DNA of 6,620 nt from Clostridia bacterium (GTDB lineage: Bacteria > Bacillota > Clostridia > Oscillospirales > Ruminococcaceae), in assembly GCA_003246805.1 (NCBI GenBank), contig QKDG01000132.1, forward strand, positions 1-6,620, written 5' to 3'. A model generated the notes under the pieces. That model saw only the letters and a list, made by a program, of their open reading frames with translations. It had not been told where the DNA came from and made no database searches. Made by a program: the position numbers and the translations under genes. Shown piece after piece: positions 5,550 to 6,620 of the stretch (positions within the stretch are counted from its first letter, which is position 1; the number at the start of each line of letters is the position of its first letter).

Positions 5550-6062
5550 TTATTGCATTGCCTTATAGTTTGAAAACCCAGCACTGAGCTCAATATCATC
5601 AATCTGCAATTCCAAAAGACTTCCTGACTTTTCATCAAAAGTGAATTTATATGAGTTTCCATTAGCTTTGCCTTTTGCAAAAACCCTATCCTCACTCTTT
5701 GTGAACTGAACATCATTACCAAAAGCTACATTGTCAAGGGTAGTGGTTAAATTTGTAACAATTGCTTTAAAAGGGATATTCTCAACAGGCATATCAAATG
5801 ACAACCCTTTGTATGAAATCTTAATATTCTCATTTTCATATGTTGCAGTCATTCCATTCATGTTTTCAGGCTTTGTAAAAGCTATATCCCAAACTCCGTT
5901 ACCTAACCTGTTTAAGGATACAGTAGCTGAATATTCACCGATTGTAACATCGGCATCAATTGTATAAAGGTTATTCAATTTTACAGGCTCTGCCTTTTTT
6001 TCACATCCCGTAATAGTAAATATGAACAACAACGAACATAAAATGCAAAGGGTTTTCTTCAT
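5550..6062 (-). CDS. putative lipoprotein of unknown function (possibly LolA-like)
   Basis: The 170-residue product starts with a clear lipoprotein signal peptide: MKK, a hydrophobic core (about 5-16), then lipobox ITGC with Cys20 as the lipidation site. The mature protein should be anchored on the outer face of the cytoplasmic membrane. The rest alternates hydrophobic and polar residues in many predicted beta strands and ends with FDEKSGSLLELQIDDIEL (143-160). That style recalls LolA/LppX-fold lipoproteins, but I cannot assign it to a family. Context gives a hint: in B. subtilis the LolA-superfamily lipoprotein gene ydcC sits near acpS and alr, and in several Firmicutes an nnrD gene belongs to this neighbourhood. 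The gene may be a short positional counterpart. GGAGG (6070-6074 on this strand) lies seven bases before the ATG and is partly paired in a hairpin. It is downstream of nnrD by 45 bases. Confidence 0.85.
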   Translation of the reverse strand: MKKTLCILCSLLFIFTITGCEKKAEPVKLNNLYTIDADVTIGEYSATVSLNRLGNGVWDIAFTKPENMNGMTATYENENIKISYKGLSFDMPVENIPFKAIVTNLTTTLDNVAFGNDVQFTKSEDRVFAKGKANGNSYKFTFDEKSGSLLELQIDDIELSAGFSNYKAMQ

Positions 6063-6065
6063 AAT

Positions 6066-6097
6066 AAAGCCTCCATCTTTTATTAGACAGAGGCTTT
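6066..6097 (-). promoter_or_regulatory. hairpin overlapping the lipoprotein gene's ribosome binding site
   Basis: Read on the minus strand, AAAGCCTC (6097-6090) pairs perfectly with GAGGCTTT (6073-6066) across a 16-base loop. Four of the five bases of the GGAGG ribosome site (6074-6070) fall in the 3' arm. CCTCT (6093-6089) can instead pair with AGAGG (6109-6105), which overlaps the nnrD TAG stop, so the two structures exclude each other. The sequence after the stem (ATT) is not a U tract, arguing against a simple terminator. Confidence 0.5.
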
Positions 6098-6107
6098 GAA
6101 GATACCT

Positions 6108-6620
6108 CTATCCGTCTGTTTCATTAAACACAAGAGGCAGTTCGCTGATTAAATCCGATGGCAGCATACCTTGCATAGAAAGCTTTTGTGCAACGTTGTC
6201 AGCCGCTTTTGAGTGAAGAAAAACTCCTGCACAGCAAGCATTTTCAGGCGAAAGCCCCTGTGCCGAAAAAGATGCAATCATTCCTGCAAGAACGTCACCG
6301 CTGCCACCACGGCTAAGCCCTGCATTGCCACCGGAGCAGACGAAAAGCCTGCCATCAGGTGTTGCAATAACAGTACCTGAGCCTTTTGAAACAACGGTCA
6401 CGCCATACTTTTTAGCAAATTCAGATGACAATTCAACACGTCTGTTCAAAACATCAGAAACTGTGGTTGAACAAAGCCGTGAAAGCTCCCCCGGGTGAGG
6501 TGTAACAATAATATCAGCCCTTGTGTTTCTTATAATATCTATGCGGTCAAGTATAGCATTTATTCCATCTGCATCAAGTATAATCGGACAATTTATAGTT
6601 TGAATCAATTGTGCAACAAG
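6108..6620 (-). CDS. nnrD: ADP-dependent NAD(P)H-hydrate dehydratase (partial, N-terminus outside window)
   Basis: NnrD dehydrates the damaged S-form of NADHX/NADPHX back to NADH/NADPH using ADP, as part of cofactor repair with the epimerase NnrE, to which it is often fused. The visible 170 residues are the C-terminal part of the ribokinase-like YjeF C-terminal domain. LDADGIN is at fragment positions 15-21, VTPHPGE at 39-45, VVSKGSGTVIATPDG at 76-90, and GGSGDVLAG, with the catalytic-type Asp109, at 105-113. The reading frame is open through the window's last base; codons before 6608 read LVAQ and fit the family, so the TTG at 6608 is not the true start. Whether an NnrE domain precedes it cannot be seen. 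It appears to lead an operon into the lipoprotein gene. Confidence 0.93.
   Translation of the reverse strand, partial: LVAQLIQTINCPIILDADGINAILDRIDIIRNTRADIIVTPHPGELSRLCSTTVSDVLNRRVELSSEFAKKYGVTVVSKGSGTVIATPDGRLFVCSGGNAGLSRGGSGDVLAGMIASFSAQGLSPENACCAGVFLHSKAADNVAQKLSMQGMLPSDLISELPLVFNETDG

Noticed and set aside
5417..5722. 101-codon minus-strand open frame
   Set aside because: It overlaps the lipoprotein gene in another frame, passes through the bidirectional terminator and ends inside the small plus-strand gene, so it cannot be reconciled with the better-supported genes.
5731..5967. 78-codon plus-strand open frame with hydrophobic content
   Set aside because: It is entirely antisense to the lipoprotein gene, which has a signal peptide and a strong ribosome site. 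The hydrophobic residues reflect reading a beta-rich gene backwards.
1..6620. Mobile element, CRISPR array, toxin-antitoxin or defence island
   Set aside because: No transposase, integrase, direct-repeat array, tRNA-associated attachment site or known defence domain was found on either strand; gene content is mainly conserved housekeeping.

Overview
The window is a low-GC, tightly packed stretch of bacterial chromosome. It most likely comes from a member of the Clostridia, perhaps an Oscillospiraceae/Ruminococcaceae-type gut organism, though the family is only a guess. The reasons are AT-rich intergenic DNA, strong GGAGG-type ribosome sites, a sigma-A consensus promoter, a Gram-positive style lipoprotein, and the Firmicutes synteny SRP RNA - dnaX - ybaB - recR. 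Nearly everything recognisable is housekeeping. I found no mobile element, CRISPR array, defence island or biosynthetic cluster, and no clear undescribed system.

Left part (1-3441): the last codons of a probable upstream gene lead into rlmH (23S rRNA pseudouridine methyltransferase). A very good promoter (617-645) follows and drives a small-type SRP RNA (684-815). Directly behind it come dnaX (clamp-loader tau subunit), ybaB (nucleoid-associated protein) and recR (recombinational repair), with the last two overlapping by one base. A perfect hairpin terminator that contains the recR stop codon closes this replication/repair operon.

Middle (3454-5539): tadA (tRNA adenosine deaminase) is followed by a 182-base AT-rich gap full of poly-A/poly-T inverted repeats. 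Then comes an HD-GYP protein, probably a cyclic-di-GMP phosphodiesterase, and 33 bases later an unrecognised 90-residue protein with one N-terminal hydrophobic segment. A 14-bp bidirectional terminator lies between these genes and the convergent pair on the minus strand.

Right part (5550-6620, minus strand): nnrD (NAD(P)H-hydrate dehydratase, running off the window) reads into a 170-residue lipoprotein. A hairpin in the 45-base gap pairs with the lipoprotein's Shine-Dalgarno sequence.

The observations most worth checking are possible frameshift sites in dnaX, the Shine-Dalgarno-masking hairpin between nnrD and the lipoprotein, and the HD-GYP/small membrane protein pair. All are inferences from reading the sequence by eye.
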